From contig ABCO01000001.1 of NCBI GenBank assembly GCA_000170815.1, forward strand, positions 186,001 to 250,000: a DNA stretch of 64,000 nucleotides, in the 5' to 3' direction. The notes beneath the pieces are model-generated. The model saw nothing but the letters and a program-made list of their open reading frames with translations, was not told the origin of the DNA and ran no database searches. Below, in pieces: positions 44,330 through 53,734 of this stretch. The position numbers and the translations under genes were made by a program. How positions within the stretch are numbered: position 1 is the stretch's first letter; each line of letters starts with the position of its first letter. The stretch is from an unidentified eubacterium SCB49 (GTDB lineage: Bacteria > Bacteroidota > Bacteroidia > Flavobacteriales > Flavobacteriaceae).

Positions 44330-45193
44330 ATGAAAACATTTAAAACAACAATAGCACTGGCAGTAATCTGCTTATTAGCAACAGTCTCATCTGTAGCTCA
44401 AGAAAATTCATTACTCTATAAAGTAGAAGGAAACGGGATAAAAACATCTTATGTCTTTGGAACTTTCCATATGCTACCTAAAGCAGATTTTATTTTAAAA
44501 GATAAAGTAAAAAACGCTTTTGACGCTAGTGATCTTGTGGTCATGGAGCTTGATATGGACGACCCAAATATGCAAACAGAAATGATGGGAGTTTCTATGA
44601 TTGAAACTGAAGATTCTTTACAAAACCATATGACAGCAGAAGAGTATAAAATATTAGACGATTATTTTACTGCAAAAATAGGCGTAGGTATGGCTAACTT
44701 TAATAAAATGAAACCATTTGTAGTATCTTCTATGGTCATGATGGCGCATTTAGGAAAAGATATGGCGAGTTATGAGGCTACTTTGGTAGCAATGGCTAAA
44801 GAGGGATCAAAAGACTTAAAAGGCTTAGAAACAGTAGCGTTTCAGATGTCTATGTTTGATGGGCAATCGTATGAAGACCAAATAGATGATGTAATAAAAA
44901 TGCTAACAAACGATGGAGGTATCGGTGGTTATTTTGATAAAATGCTAGCGGTTTATAAAACAGAAGATGTTGAAGGTTTATATAACAGTATGGACGAGTT
45001 TTTTGAGCACGACAAAGCAATGCAAGAAAAATTGTTAGACGAGCGCAATCAAAACTGGATTCCTAAAATTGGGGAGTATTCTAAAGAACAAAAAGTGTTT
45101 TATGCAGTAGGTGCAGGACACTTAGGAGGAAAACAAGGGGTTGTAAAGTTGTTAAAAAAGGCAGGTTACACCGTGACTCCTGTAACAGAATAA
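44330..45193 (+). CDS. TraB/GumN-family protein, exported
   Basis: 287 residues. A signal peptide (IALAVICLLATVSSVAQ) is followed by the TraB-fold hallmarks SYVFGTFHMLPKADF (GTxH), VMELDMDDPN, LKGLETVAFQMSMFDG and the C-terminal FYAVGAGHLGGKQGVVKLLKKAGYTVTPV (GxxH). These residues are thought to form a metal-dependent hydrolase site; family members include plant-pathogen GumN and pheromone-shutdown TraB. Substrate unknown. Terminator follows at 45214. Confidence 0.9.
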   Translation: MKTFKTTIALAVICLLATVSSVAQENSLLYKVEGNGIKTSYVFGTFHMLPKADFILKDKVKNAFDASDLVVMELDMDDPNMQTEMMGVSMIETEDSLQNHMTAEEYKILDDYFTAKIGVGMANFNKMKPFVVSSMVMMAHLGKDMASYEATLVAMAKEGSKDLKGLETVAFQMSMFDGQSYEDQIDDVIKMLTNDGGIGGYFDKMLAVYKTEDVEGLYNSMDEFFEHDKAMQEKLLDERNQNWIPKIGEYSKEQKVFYAVGAGHLGGKQGVVKLLKKAGYTVTPVTE

Positions 45194-45213
45194 ATAAAGA
45201 TTTGTTATAAATT

Positions 45214-45252
45214 AATGCAGCTTAAAACACAGTTTTGAGCTGCATTTTTTAT
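45214..45252 (+). terminator. Terminator after the TraB-family gene
   Basis: AATGCAGCTTAAAAC pairs with GTTTTGAGCTGCATT (one G-T pair), 3-base loop, then TTTTATTTT. It can also serve the convergent HD-domain gene. Confidence 0.8.
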
Positions 45253-45258
45253 TTTCAC

Positions 45259-45921
45259 TCATTTTTGTCCTTCCCACTCTGCATAAAACTGTGCTAAAAA
45301 TTGTTCCATAAAAAGGTGTCTTTTTTCAGCAATTTTTTTACCAGTTTCGGTGTTCATTTTGTCTTTAAGCAGTAAGAGTTTTTCGTAAAAGTGATTTATG
45401 GTTGGCGCGGTAGAAGCTTTATATTCAGCCGGTGACATTCCTAACTGGGGTTTGATGGCTGGATCATAGATTTTACGATCTTTAAAACCGCCATAATTAA
45501 AGGTGCGGGCAATACCAATAGCACCTATGGCGTCTAGTCTGTCTGCGTCTTGTACTACTTCAAGTTCTTTAGAATAGAATGTTTGCTGCGCATTTCCGCC
45601 TTTAAAAGAGACATTAGCTACAATTTGTACAACGTGATTTCTGGTGGCTTCAGAAACGTCCTGTGTCATTAAAAACCGTTGTGCTGTTTTAGGCCCAATA
45701 GCTTCATCACCCTCATGAAATTTTGAGTCTGCAATATCGTGTAATAAAGCCGCAAGCGCTACGACAGTTCTGTCTACCCTTTCAGTTTTAGCAATGAGTA
45801 ATGCGTTTTTGTAAACACGTTCTATATGAAACCAATCGTGACCACCTTCTGCATTAGCTAAAGCTTGTTTAACGTAGGTAATGGTGTTTTGTATTGTAAT
45901 TTCGGAAGTAATTTTAGTCAT
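45259..45921 (-). CDS. HD-domain phosphohydrolase
   Basis: 220 residues from the ATG at 45921. The HD signature is HDWFHIERVYKNAL ... LAALLHDIADSKFH (metal His/His-Asp), with a later DADRLDAIGAIGIAR Asp. It resembles YedJ/YpgQ-type HD proteins with nucleotide pyrophosphatase or phosphatase activity. It overlaps the upstream acyltransferase gene by 8 bases. Confidence 0.88.
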   Translation of the reverse strand: MTKITSEITIQNTITYVKQALANAEGGHDWFHIERVYKNALLIAKTERVDRTVVALAALLHDIADSKFHEGDEAIGPKTAQRFLMTQDVSEATRNHVVQIVANVSFKGGNAQQTFYSKELEVVQDADRLDAIGAIGIARTFNYGGFKDRKIYDPAIKPQLGMSPAEYKASTAPTINHFYEKLLLLKDKMNTETGKKIAEKRHLFMEQFLAQFYAEWEGQK

Positions 45922-46660
45922 GTGGGATAGCGTCAACTACTATTTTTTCTGTAATTTCAATAAGCTGATCTGGTGTATGGTCTGAAATTTTAATTACAGG
46001 GTGAACCGTAACTTTTAAATGCACGCCCACCGGAATTGGAAATGCGCCATTGCGTTGCAGTTTCCAACTATTACTAACAGTTAAAGGAAGAATATATCCA
46101 TCTGGCATTTCTTTAATAAGTGTATGTAAGCCTCTTGTTTTCCAGGGCTTAGGAAAACCATCGCGACTTCTAGTACCTTCTGGATAGATAACAACGCTTC
46201 TGTTGTGCTTTTGAGCGTAACGCCCTATTTTAATAATCTGATTTGTCGCTTGTTCTGGGTCTTTTCTGTCTATCAGTACAGATCCGCCGTGTCTTAAATT
46301 GTATGAAATAGAAGGAATTCCTTTTCCAAGTTCTTTTTTAGAGATAAACTTTGGATGGTATTTTCTTAAATACCAAATAACAGGGGGGATATCCCACATG
46401 CTCTGATGGTTACTAGCAATTATAAGTGGAACATTTTTAGGAATTTCTCCTGTAAAAGTAATGGTATGGCGTGTTCCTAAGATGTTAAGACAGCGCATTA
46501 AAAACCATTGCAATCCTTCTACCATAGATTTATGACCTGTGTAGCCAAAAAAATTAAATCCAATCCACTGTAAGCCGTGAAAAATAACAATAGATAGCCC
46601 AAAGCATAAATAAAATATGATTGATAATGGGTAAGATATTATTTTTAAAAGTTGTTTCAA
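45914..46660 (-). CDS. plsC: 1-acyl-sn-glycerol-3-phosphate acyltransferase
   Basis: 248 residues. An N-terminal membrane helix is followed by the PlsC motifs NHQSMWDIPPV (HX4D, motif I), RKDPEQATNQI, and IYPEGTRSRDG (motif III). It makes phosphatidic acid at the inner membrane. A second PlsC-like gene is cut by the right edge of the window (63683-64000). Coupled to the HD gene by overlap. Confidence 0.92.
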   Translation of the reverse strand: MKQLLKIISYPLSIIFYLCFGLSIVIFHGLQWIGFNFFGYTGHKSMVEGLQWFLMRCLNILGTRHTITFTGEIPKNVPLIIASNHQSMWDIPPVIWYLRKYHPKFISKKELGKGIPSISYNLRHGGSVLIDRKDPEQATNQIIKIGRYAQKHNRSVVIYPEGTRSRDGFPKPWKTRGLHTLIKEMPDGYILPLTVSNSWKLQRNGAFPIPVGVHLKVTVHPVIKISDHTPDQLIEITEKIVVDAIPHD

Positions 46661-46734
46661 GAAGCGTGTAGGTTAATAGGTGGTAAAGATAGAAAAACTA
46701 TTTTTTTGAGCGATTACAAGAATAATGAAAACCT

Positions 46735-46775
46735 AAAAAGCTTCTGCTATTTATTAAAATAGTAGAAGCTTTTTT
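46735..46775. terminator. Bidirectional terminator-like hairpin
   Basis: AAAAAGCTTCTGCTATT and AATAGTAGAAGCTTTTT pair (one G-T), giving A-run and T-run on both sides. It lies 3' of the minus-strand bacilliredoxin gene and before the plsC gene. Confidence 0.75.
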
Positions 46776-46811
46776 AAAAGTTATCCTCCAATTACATAGA
46801 GGCTAAAATGC

Positions 46812-47222
46812 TTAACAGTGCTCGTTATAAGCGTCCATTAGGTTTTCTGCAATCATACCTGCGGCACGACCTTCAATGTGGTGACGCTCTAGCATATGTA
46901 CAAGTTCGCCATTTTTAAATAATGCCATAGAAGGTGAGCTTGGAGGAAATGGAATCATTGCTGCTCTTGCTGCATCTACTGCCTCACGATCTACACCTGC
47001 AAATACCGTCACTAAATGATCTGGTGATTTTGCGTTTTGTAAAGACATCTTTGCTCCTGGTCTTGCATTTGCTGCAGCACAACCACAAACAGAATTTACA
47101 ACCACTAGTGTTGTTCCTTCTTTGCTTAATGCTTCTGCTACGGCTTGTTCTGTATGTAATTCTGAAAAACCTATGCTTGTTAAGTCTTCTCTCATTGGTT
47201 TTACTAATTCTTCTGGATACAT
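46812..47222 (-). CDS. BrxA/BrxB-family bacilliredoxin
   Basis: 136 residues from the ATG at 47222; the in-frame upstream codons are not family-like. The CGC motif of the YphP/YqiW family is in VVNSVCGCAAANARPGA (about residue 51). GVDREAVDAARAA and PPSSPSMALFKNGELVHMLERHHIEG are also conserved. Bacilliredoxins remove bacillithiol from mixed disulfides, so a bacillithiol-type thiol is likely in this organism. A TATCTTTG promoter element lies 33 bases upstream. Confidence 0.93.
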   Translation of the reverse strand: MYPEELVKPMREDLTSIGFSELHTEQAVAEALSKEGTTLVVVNSVCGCAAANARPGAKMSLQNAKSPDHLVTVFAGVDREAVDAARAAMIPFPPSSPSMALFKNGELVHMLERHHIEGRAAGMIAENLMDAYNEHC

Positions 47223-47255
47223 AATCGTTTCTTTTAAAGTATAATTCTTTGTCGG

Positions 47256-47263
47256 CAAAGATA
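47256..47263 (-). promoter_or_regulatory. -7 element of the bacilliredoxin gene
   Basis: TATCTTTG (minus strand) matches TAnnTTTG, 33 bases before the ATG. No TTG lies at the expected distance. Confidence 0.45.
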
Positions 47264-47524
47264 CAAATAACTAACAGGATATCATTGTTTAGCACAGGCT
47301 AAGCTATAGAGGTCTATTTAAGTTTCTTTGTTGTTTTCTCTTCGGAAATTTTAATGGCATTTACCCTGTGACTTTGAATCTGAAACCAAACAGGAAAAGA
47401 ACAAAAATCCAACAAGATCTTGTTTCTACTTTAGTTGCAAGTCAAAAAGGTGTTGCTTGTGTGTTTTCATTACTACCAAGACGTAAGTTCTCTTACTTGT
47501 AACATAAAGCCTCAAATGATTACC
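47264..47524. other. Intergenic region, no feature recognised beyond flanking promoters
   Basis: About 260 bases between the bacilliredoxin promoter and that of the TerB-DnaJ gene. I see no ORF with coding character, no hairpin and no repeat worth naming. Confidence 0.5.
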
Positions 47525-47532
47525 TATCTTTG
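47525..47532 (+). promoter_or_regulatory. -7 element of the TerB-DnaJ gene
   Basis: TATCTTTG matches TAnnTTTG. It overlaps a TTG at 47530 that would otherwise be a possible start, which argues that translation begins at the ATG at 47554. Confidence 0.5.
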
Positions 47533-47553
47533 CATTCTATTGTTATTTATTTT

Positions 47554-48279
47554 ATGAAGTTTTTATTTATCCTCGCTGCGTTTTGGGTCGTACGTTTTTT
47601 ATTTAATCAATTGAGTAGTCCTAGTCAAGGCGGTGCTTCTTCTGGCGGTGGTAGTTTTGGCAATGTTTATCAACAGCAAAACAGTAGCAGCCAAGTTTCT
47701 CCTGCAGATTTCGAACTTAACTTATTGTCTCTTTCTTCATTTGTTATCAAAGCAGACGGAAAAGTAAGTCAGAGTGAACTTGATTATGTACGTCAATATT
47801 TTGTTCAAGCTTATGGTAAAGATCGTGCTAATGCTACTTTTAAAGTGTTTAACGAGGTTATTAAAAAAAGAGATGTTTCGGCACAACGTATTGCGATGCA
47901 TCTAAGAGCAAGAACTCGATATGAAAGTAGATTACAAATTCTTCATTTTTTATTTAGTATCGCAAATGCAGATGGGCAAGTCACAAGTTCTGAAGTAAAC
48001 GTAATTCAGCAAATTGCCGGTTATTTATCTATCCAAAGTGCAGATTTTTCGAGTATAAAAGCGATGTTCTTTAAAAAGCCAGATAGCGCGTATAAAATAT
48101 TAGAAGTAGAGAAGACCGCTACAGATGCAGAGATTAAAAAAGCGTATCGTACTATGGCAAAAAAATACCATCCAGATAAGTTAGTTCACATGGATGAAGC
48201 CTACCAAAAAGGCGCAAAAGAAAAGTTTTTAAAAGTCCAAGAAGCTTACGATCAACTTCAAAAAGAAAGAGGTTTTTAA
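47554..48279 (+). CDS. TerB-DnaJ (DjlA-like) co-chaperone
   Basis: 241 residues. An N-terminal membrane helix (FLFILAAFWVVRFLFNQL) and a Gly/Ser linker precede a TerB-like helical domain (LSLSSFVIKADGKVSQSELDYV and the repeat LFSIANADGQVTSSEVNVI). A C-terminal J-domain (AYKILEVEKTATDAEIKKAYRTMAKKYHPDK, HPD motif intact) follows. Architecture matches DjlA-type DnaK co-chaperones anchored at the inner membrane. Confidence 0.9.
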   Translation: MKFLFILAAFWVVRFLFNQLSSPSQGGASSGGGSFGNVYQQQNSSSQVSPADFELNLLSLSSFVIKADGKVSQSELDYVRQYFVQAYGKDRANATFKVFNEVIKKRDVSAQRIAMHLRARTRYESRLQILHFLFSIANADGQVTSSEVNVIQQIAGYLSIQSADFSSIKAMFFKKPDSAYKILEVEKTATDAEIKKAYRTMAKKYHPDKLVHMDEAYQKGAKEKFLKVQEAYDQLQKERGF

Positions 48280-48616
48280 GGGGTCCTGTCTGTTTAATAT
48301 TTAAAATTCCTCAACTTACCTGAGCTAATTTTTAATGCATTAATTGAAAATATATCACCTCGTTTTTCTTTATAACGATACGATATTGGGTGTTTACATA
48401 CACAGCAATATTGCTTGTAATTTGTGCCTAAATAGGGTTGCTTATTAACTCAGAAAAAGCATAAATTGAGATAAATAAGAGGTGAATTTATGTCCTTAAT
48501 ACTACAATGTGATCGTTTTTTCAATCTTTAATTAATAAATCATTTTTACTGTTACTAAGCGTTTAGGTTATTAAAAATCATTTTTAACGTTCTGTTTTTG
48601 TGTTTTCTAACTATGT
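48280..48616. other. Intergenic region upstream of the metal-transport operon
   Basis: 337 AT-rich bases. AAATCATTTTTA occurs twice (about 48537 and 48577), and a TTTAGGTTA half-site resembling a DtxR box lies at about 48561. No coding character and no terminator visible for the TerB-DnaJ gene. Confidence 0.4.
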
Positions 48617-48634
48617 TTTAGTCTAGGCTAAAAA
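48617..48634. promoter_or_regulatory. MntR/DtxR-type operator
   Basis: TTTTAGTCTAGGCTAAAA is an 18-base palindrome with one mismatched pair, closely following the DtxR/MntR box pattern (TTTAG-x-CTA-x-x-CTAAA). It lies 42 bases before the gene for a DtxR-family repressor that heads a metal transporter operon, so autoregulation is likely. Confidence 0.65.
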
Positions 48635-48663
48635 TTAAAAACACATATAACAAAAAATAATTT

Positions 48664-48671
48664 TACCTTTG
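48664..48671 (+). promoter_or_regulatory. -7 element of the mntR operon
   Basis: TACCTTTG fits TAnnTTTG and ends 4 bases before the ATG, implying a leaderless or very short-leader transcript. The operator lies about 30 bases upstream, overlapping where the -33 region would be. Confidence 0.5.
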
Positions 48672-48675
48672 TCGT

Positions 48676-49332
48676 ATGTTTACAAAGGCAGAAGAAAACT
48701 ACATAAAAACCATTTATCATTTACAATCGCAAATTACAGGCGAAGTATCTACAAACACAATTGCAGATGCGATGGAAACAAAGCCATCATCTGTGACAGA
48801 TATGGTTCAAAAACTAGCAGATAAAAAAATACTTTCTTATCGTAAATATAAAGGAGCGATACTCACAGAACAGGGCAGAAAAGTTGCTGCAGGTGTGATA
48901 CGAAAACATCGTTTATGGGAAGTTTTTTTAGTGGATAAACTTAATTTTCATTGGGATGAGGTTCACGAAATTGCAGAGCAATTAGAGCATATACAAAGTG
49001 ACGAGTTAATAAAAAGACTAGACAGTTTTTTGGGCACTCCAGGTTTTGATCCACACGGAGATCCTATTCCAGATGAGAATGGGAACTTCATGAAAACAGA
49101 AAAGAAGCTATTATCCAAACTCAAAAAAGGACAACGAGGTGTTTGTGTGGGAGTAAAAGAGACTAGTCCAGAGTTTCTTCAGTTTTTAGATAAAAAAAAT
49201 ATAAGTATTGGTACTAAAATCCATGTGCTTGGTAAAGAGTTTTTTGACGGTTCTATGGTCATTCAAGTGGGTAAGGATCAGTCTTTTATTTCAAAAAAAA
49301 TTGCAGAGAATTTATTCATGCAAACCAGTTAA
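48676..49332 (+). CDS. mntR: DtxR/MntR-family metal-dependent repressor
   Basis: 218 residues. Winged-helix DNA-binding domain (AEENYIKTIYHLQSQITGEVSTNTIADAMETKPSSVTDMVQKLADKKI), dimerisation/metal domain (RKHRLWEVFLVDKLNFHWDEVHEIAEQLEHIQSDELI, with His/Glu/Asp ligands), and a C-terminal FeoA/SH3-like domain (RGVCVGVKETSPEFLQF). It heads the operon for an ABC importer. Mn, Fe or Zn could be the effector; the name mntR is by family and context. Confidence 0.88.
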   Translation: MFTKAEENYIKTIYHLQSQITGEVSTNTIADAMETKPSSVTDMVQKLADKKILSYRKYKGAILTEQGRKVAAGVIRKHRLWEVFLVDKLNFHWDEVHEIAEQLEHIQSDELIKRLDSFLGTPGFDPHGDPIPDENGNFMKTEKKLLSKLKKGQRGVCVGVKETSPEFLQFLDKKNISIGTKIHVLGKEFFDGSMVIQVGKDQSFISKKIAENLFMQTS

Positions 49333-49348
49333 TCATTAGTGTTATAAT

Positions 49349-50260
49349 ATGAATTTGAAAAATATAATAGTATTTCTTGTAGTGCTTACAATGGTAAGTT
49401 GTAATAATAAAACAGAGGATTCTGGCAAGCTTAGTATAGTGACGACCACTACAATGCTTACAGACCTTGTAAAAAATATTGGCGGAGATTTAATAGAGGT
49501 ACAAGGATTAATGGGTGCTGGGGTAGATCCGCACCTTTATAAAGCGAGTGAAGGTGATGTTGCTAAATTAGCCAATGCAGATGTTATATTTTATAATGGT
49601 TTGCACCTAGAAGGAAAACTAGTTGATGTTTTCGAAAAAATGGGTTCTAGTAAAAACACGGTATCTCTTGGTGCTGTTTTACCTAAAGAGGAATTGATAG
49701 GAAGCGAATATTTTGCTTCAAATTATGACCCACACGTTTGGTTTAATATTTCGTTTTTTAAGCAGTTTGCCAATACTGTAAGGATTGAGTTGTCTAAAGT
49801 CGACCCCTCAAATGCAGCGGCTTTTAAAGAAAATGAAAAACAGTATTTAATGGCTTTAGATGCCTTAGAAGCCTCTGTAAATACAAAAATAGAAACCTTG
49901 CCAGAAGAAGACAGGGTTTTAGTGACAGCGCATGATGCTTTTAATTACTTCGGAAAAGCCTATGGTTTTAATGTTGTTGGGCTTCAGGGTTTATCTACGG
50001 CTACCGAAGCAGGTGTCCAAGATGTTCAAAGATTGAGTCAGTTTATTATTGATAATAAAGTGAAAGCAATTTTTGTTGAAAGTTCTGTGCCTAGAAGAAC
50101 GATAGAGGCGTTGCAAGCAGCAGTACTTTCTAAAAACCATGAAGTTGTTATAGGAGGTTCTTTGTATAGCGATGCCCTTGGAAGTGAAGGAACAGTAGAA
50201 GGCACATACATAGGCATGTTTACCTACAATGTGAATACGATAGTAAATGCTTTGAAGTAA
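49349..50260 (+). CDS. Metal ABC transporter substrate-binding lipoprotein (ZnuA/MntC family)
   Basis: 303 residues. Lipoprotein signal ([15 protein letters not shown], Cys about 19). Metal ligands of the cluster A-I family: His in GVDPHLYKA, His in [10 protein letters not shown], and a later [16 protein letters not shown]is with the Asp in [10 protein letters not shown]. No His-rich loop, which favours Mn or Fe over Zn. 16 bases after mntR. Confidence 0.92.
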   Translation: MNLKNIIVFLVVLTMVSCNNKTEDSGKLSIVTTTTMLTDLVKNIGGDLIEVQGLMGAGVDPHLYKASEGDVAKLANADVIFYNGLHLEGKLVDVFEKMGSSKNTVSLGAVLPKEELIGSEYFASNYDPHVWFNISFFKQFANTVRIELSKVDPSNAAAFKENEKQYLMALDALEASVNTKIETLPEEDRVLVTAHDAFNYFGKAYGFNVVGLQGLSTATEAGVQDVQRLSQFIIDNKVKAIFVESSVPRRTIEALQAAVLSKNHEVVIGGSLYSDALGSEGTVEGTYIGMFTYNVNTIVNALK

Positions 50261-50265
50261 ATGAT

Positions 50266-51003
50266 ATGAGTGAAAAAATTGCAATACAAGTAGACGATTT
50301 AACCGTAGCATATAACTATAAACCAGTACTTTGGGATATTGATTTAGTGGTTCCTGAAGCTGTGCTTATGGCTATTGTAGGACCTAATGGTGCAGGTAAA
50401 TCTACGTTGATAAAATCTATTCTTGGTATTATCGATCCTATTGCAGGTAGCGTATCTATTTATGGAAAACCTTATAAAAAACAACGCCAACTGGTTGCTT
50501 ATGTTCCACAAAAAGGAAGTGTAGATTGGGATTTTCCAACGACTGCACTGGATGTTGTAATGATGGGAACTTACGGAACTTTAGGTTGGATAAAAAGACC
50601 CGGAAAAAAAGAAAAAAAGGCTTCATTAGAGGCGCTAGAAAAAGTAGGGATGTTGTCTTTTAAAAATAGACAAATAAGTCAGTTAAGTGGTGGGCAACAA
50701 CAACGCGTTTTCTTAGCGAGAGCCTTAGTGCAAAATGCTTCTATTTACTTTATGGACGAACCTTTTCAGGGTGTAGATGCTACTACAGAGATTGCTATTA
50801 TTAATATTTTAAAAGAATTACGTAAAGCTGGAAAAACCGTAGTGGTGGTTCATCATGATTTGCAGACGGTGCCAGAATATTTTGATTGGGTCACTTTTTT
50901 AAACGTAAAGAAAATCGCCACAGGACCTGTTAAAGATATATTTAACGATGATAATCTAACAAAAACCTACGGTATCAACTATAAAGTAGCGGTAAACAAA
51001 TGA
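50266..51003 (+). CDS. Metal ABC transporter ATP-binding protein
   Basis: 245 residues. Walker A GPNGAGKS (about 38-45), Q-loop [12 protein letters not shown], signature [15 protein letters not shown], Walker [12 protein letters not shown] and switch His ([10 protein letters not shown]). Typical of the Mn/Zn/Fe family. It overlaps the first permease gene by 4 bases. Confidence 0.95.
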   Translation: MSEKIAIQVDDLTVAYNYKPVLWDIDLVVPEAVLMAIVGPNGAGKSTLIKSILGIIDPIAGSVSIYGKPYKKQRQLVAYVPQKGSVDWDFPTTALDVVMMGTYGTLGWIKRPGKKEKKASLEALEKVGMLSFKNRQISQLSGGQQQRVFLARALVQNASIYFMDEPFQGVDATTEIAIINILKELRKAGKTVVVVHHDLQTVPEYFDWVTFLNVKKIATGPVKDIFNDDNLTKTYGINYKVAVNK

Positions 51004-52124
51004 GCATAACAGAATATTTTAACATGCTATTTACAGACTATACGCTGGGTACCATTACGTTGGGTACAGCAGTGTTAGGGGCTATTTGTGGAATGTTGGG
51101 AAGTTTTGCTGTATTAAGAAAACAAAGTTTGTTAGGTGACGCCATTTCTCATGCCGCACTTCCAGGTATTGCAGTCGCTTTTTTAATTACAGGAGCTAAG
51201 GATAGTAATATATTACTGTTAGGCGCATTAGTAAGTGGTTTAATTGGTACTTTCTGGATTCACGGAATGACAAAAAAAACACATCTAAAAAGTGATACAG
51301 CATTAGGATTAGTATTGAGTTTGTTTTTTGGTTTTGGGATGCTATTATTAACTTTTATTCAAAAACAACCCAATGCAAATCAAGCAGGTTTAGATAAATA
51401 TTTATTTGGACAAGCGGCTACACTTGTTCAAAGCGATGTGATTTTAATGATTGTGGTCACTGCGCTTGCATTAATTGTGATGCTGTTATTTTGGAAAGAA
51501 TTTAAAATCTTACTCTTTGATGCGGATTACACCAAAACATTGGGCTTTAATACAAAGTTTATAGACATTACAATTACCTTTTTTATCGTGCTTGCCATTG
51601 TTTTAGGATTACAAACCGTAGGAGTCGTATTAATGAGTGCTATGCTATTAGCACCAGCCGCCGCCGCTAGGCAATGGACAAATAGATTAAGTGTAATGGT
51701 GTTTCTTGCAGCGATATTTGGAGCTTTTTCAGGTGTATTTGGTACCGCAATTAGCGCGAGCCAAAACAACTTGTCTACAGGTCCAGTGATTGTGCTTGTG
51801 GCTAGTGTGTTTGTTTTGTTCTCATTTGTTTTTTCTCCAAGTAGAGGGATATTATTTCGTCAATTACGTTTCAGAAGAAATAGGAGAGATTTAAAGTTGA
51901 AGAAAACCCTGCAATTTATGTTTGGTATTGCAGAGACCCACGAAAATATATCCCATCCACACGCAATAAAGATTTTAAATAACTTTCAAGGGTTTGCCAA
52001 AACATCCTTAAGAGCGTTAGAAGAGAAAGAGTGGATCACATTAGATAAGCAATCTTGGGCCTTGACTAAAAAAGGATTTGAAGAGGCGCAAACTATGTTT
52101 GATAAAAAAGACGACAATGAGTAA
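51000..52124 (+). CDS. Metal ABC transporter permease with C-terminal winged-helix domain, 1
   Basis: 374 residues. About eight to nine membrane helices of the ABC-3 family ([49 protein letters not shown]). Beyond residue 290 there is a cytoplasmic extension that reads as a winged-helix like the DtxR N-domain ([44 protein letters not shown] seen in pieces, ending [13 protein letters not shown]). Such permease-regulator fusions occur in Bacteroidota, and the extension may sense metal or DNA. Overlaps the next gene by 8 bases. Confidence 0.9.
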   Translation: MSITEYFNMLFTDYTLGTITLGTAVLGAICGMLGSFAVLRKQSLLGDAISHAALPGIAVAFLITGAKDSNILLLGALVSGLIGTFWIHGMTKKTHLKSDTALGLVLSLFFGFGMLLLTFIQKQPNANQAGLDKYLFGQAATLVQSDVILMIVVTALALIVMLLFWKEFKILLFDADYTKTLGFNTKFIDITITFFIVLAIVLGLQTVGVVLMSAMLLAPAAAARQWTNRLSVMVFLAAIFGAFSGVFGTAISASQNNLSTGPVIVLVASVFVLFSFVFSPSRGILFRQLRFRRNRRDLKLKKTLQFMFGIAETHENISHPHAIKILNNFQGFAKTSLRALEEKEWITLDKQSWALTKKGFEEAQTMFDKKDDNE

Positions 52125-53277
52125 CCCGCAAATAGAAATACAGTTAATTGCCGTTGTTGTAGCTGTTGCTTGTGCAATACCTGGCGTGTTTTTAGTTTTA
52201 AGAAAAATGTCATTAATTAGTGACGCGATTAGTCATTCTATTCTGCCTGGTCTTGTTCTTGGGTTCTTTATCACTCAAGATTTAAATTCGCCTTTACTTA
52301 TTATTCTTGCTGCGTTTACAGGTATTATCACGGTAGTGCTTGTAGAGTGGATTCAGAAAACAGGATTAGTAAAAGAAGATACGGCTATCGGGCTGGTTTT
52401 TCCTGCGTTATTTAGTGTGGGTGTCATCTTAATTGCAAAAAACGCCAATGATGTTCACTTAGATGTAGATGCTGTTTTATTAGGCGAACTTGCCTTTGCG
52501 CCATTTGATCGTTTGATGGTAAGTGGTATGGATGTTGGGCCTAAGTCGTTATGGATGATGGGTTTAATTCTGGTTATAACAGTAACATTATTACTCTTGT
52601 TTTTTAAAGAGTTAAAAATAAGCACCTTTGATGTTGGTTTATCATCTGCACTTGGTTTTTCGCCTGCAATTTTGCATTATGGTTTAATGTCTATTTCTTC
52701 TGTTACGGTTGTTGGAGCTTTTGAAGCGGTAGGAGCAATTTTAGTAGTTGCGTTAATGATTGCGCCAGCGGCTACATCATATTTGTTAACATCAAATTTA
52801 AAAAAGATGCTCGTATTGTCTGTTCTTTTTGGTGTTTTTTCTGCCATTACAGGCTATTGGGTAGCGCATTGGTTAGACGCTTCTATTGCTGGGTCTATTT
52901 CTACTATGTTGGGGCTGGTTTTTTTAATTGTCTATCTATTTGCTCCAAGCAAAGGATTGATAGCTGTTGTGTATAGACAAAAACAACAACAAATAGAAGT
53001 ATCGTTACTCACCTTTTTACTGCATTTAAATAACCATACCGAAGAAAATGAGCGACATCTTAATCACTTAAGAGAACATATAAATTGGCAAAAAATAAAA
53101 GCAAAGAGTGTGGTGGATTTAGCCGTAAGAAACAACTTAATCGTGATTAATAATCAAGTGGTTTCACTTACTGAAAAAGGAAATGATTTTACCAGCATCG
53201 CCTTAGACTATATTATTACCAATAAGGACGAAAAGATTGAACACTTAAAAGATGACTTCTTTTTGTTTAGGGGTTAA
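52117..53277 (+). CDS. Metal ABC transporter permease with C-terminal winged-helix-like domain, 2
   Basis: 386 residues from the ATG at 52117, inside the end of the previous gene (ATGAGTAA); a longer upstream frame is only overlap. ABC-3 family helices (VFLVLRKMSLISDAISHSILPGLVLGFFI; GAFEAVGAILVVALMIAPAATSYLL). The tail of about 100 residues (VSLLTFLLHLNNHTEENERHLN ... IVINNQVVSLTEKGNDFTSIAL) again looks like a winged-helix but is more diverged. Together with permease 1 it forms a heterodimeric channel. Confidence 0.9.
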   Translation: MSNPQIEIQLIAVVVAVACAIPGVFLVLRKMSLISDAISHSILPGLVLGFFITQDLNSPLLIILAAFTGIITVVLVEWIQKTGLVKEDTAIGLVFPALFSVGVILIAKNANDVHLDVDAVLLGELAFAPFDRLMVSGMDVGPKSLWMMGLILVITVTLLLLFFKELKISTFDVGLSSALGFSPAILHYGLMSISSVTVVGAFEAVGAILVVALMIAPAATSYLLTSNLKKMLVLSVLFGVFSAITGYWVAHWLDASIAGSISTMLGLVFLIVYLFAPSKGLIAVVYRQKQQQIEVSLLTFLLHLNNHTEENERHLNHLREHINWQKIKAKSVVDLAVRNNLIVINNQVVSLTEKGNDFTSIALDYIITNKDEKIEHLKDDFFLFRG

Positions 53278-53325
53278 AAACGGCATTATTATTTCATATA
53301 TCTTTAATACCGAAATATCAATATT

Positions 53326-53733
53326 ATGAAATCAGTACTATTTATTGTTACGTTATTTTTAAGTGTTTCTTTATTTGCTCAAGAAAGACAACCCATTGAG
53401 GTTCCTCAAATTGCTGTAAAAGTTGGACTTACACAAACGGTGACAATAGATGGTGTTTCTATAACTTTTGTAGAGGTGGTAGAAGATTCTAGATGCCCTA
53501 TAAATACTAATTGTGTTTGGGCTGGAGAAGCAAAAATAGTAGTTAGTATTGCTAAAGATGATAACGAAGCTATAGAAAAAACGTTCGTTTTTAAAAATAA
53601 TAAGCCTCTAATCGCGGGGGTGTATAATGATAAAGAACTTCAGTTGTTGCGATTGTCACCATATCCAGACGCAGCTATTTCAGAAGCAGATAAAGCCCCT
53701 TATGCCTTAGCGCTTCGAATGGTTGAGAAATAA
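53326..53733 (+). CDS. Hypothetical secreted protein
   Basis: 135 residues. Signal peptide (VLFIVTLFLSVSLFAQ) followed by a small beta-rich domain with two Cys (EDSRCPINTNCVWAGEAKIVV), a pattern seen in conserved periplasmic proteins of Bacteroidota. The CPxxxxCVWAGE motif recurs in these small proteins. Function unknown. It follows the metal permease by 48 bases and could belong to the same operon. Confidence 0.75.
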   Translation: MKSVLFIVTLFLSVSLFAQERQPIEVPQIAVKVGLTQTVTIDGVSITFVEVVEDSRCPINTNCVWAGEAKIVVSIAKDDNEAIEKTFVFKNNKPLIAGVYNDKELQLLRLSPYPDAAISEADKAPYALALRMVEK

Positions 53734-53734
53734 A

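Noticed and set aside
46934..47295. Opposite- and shifted-frame ORFs over the bacilliredoxin gene
   Set aside because: Leu- or Arg-rich translations typical of shadow frames; the minus-strand BrxA frame has clear family motifs.
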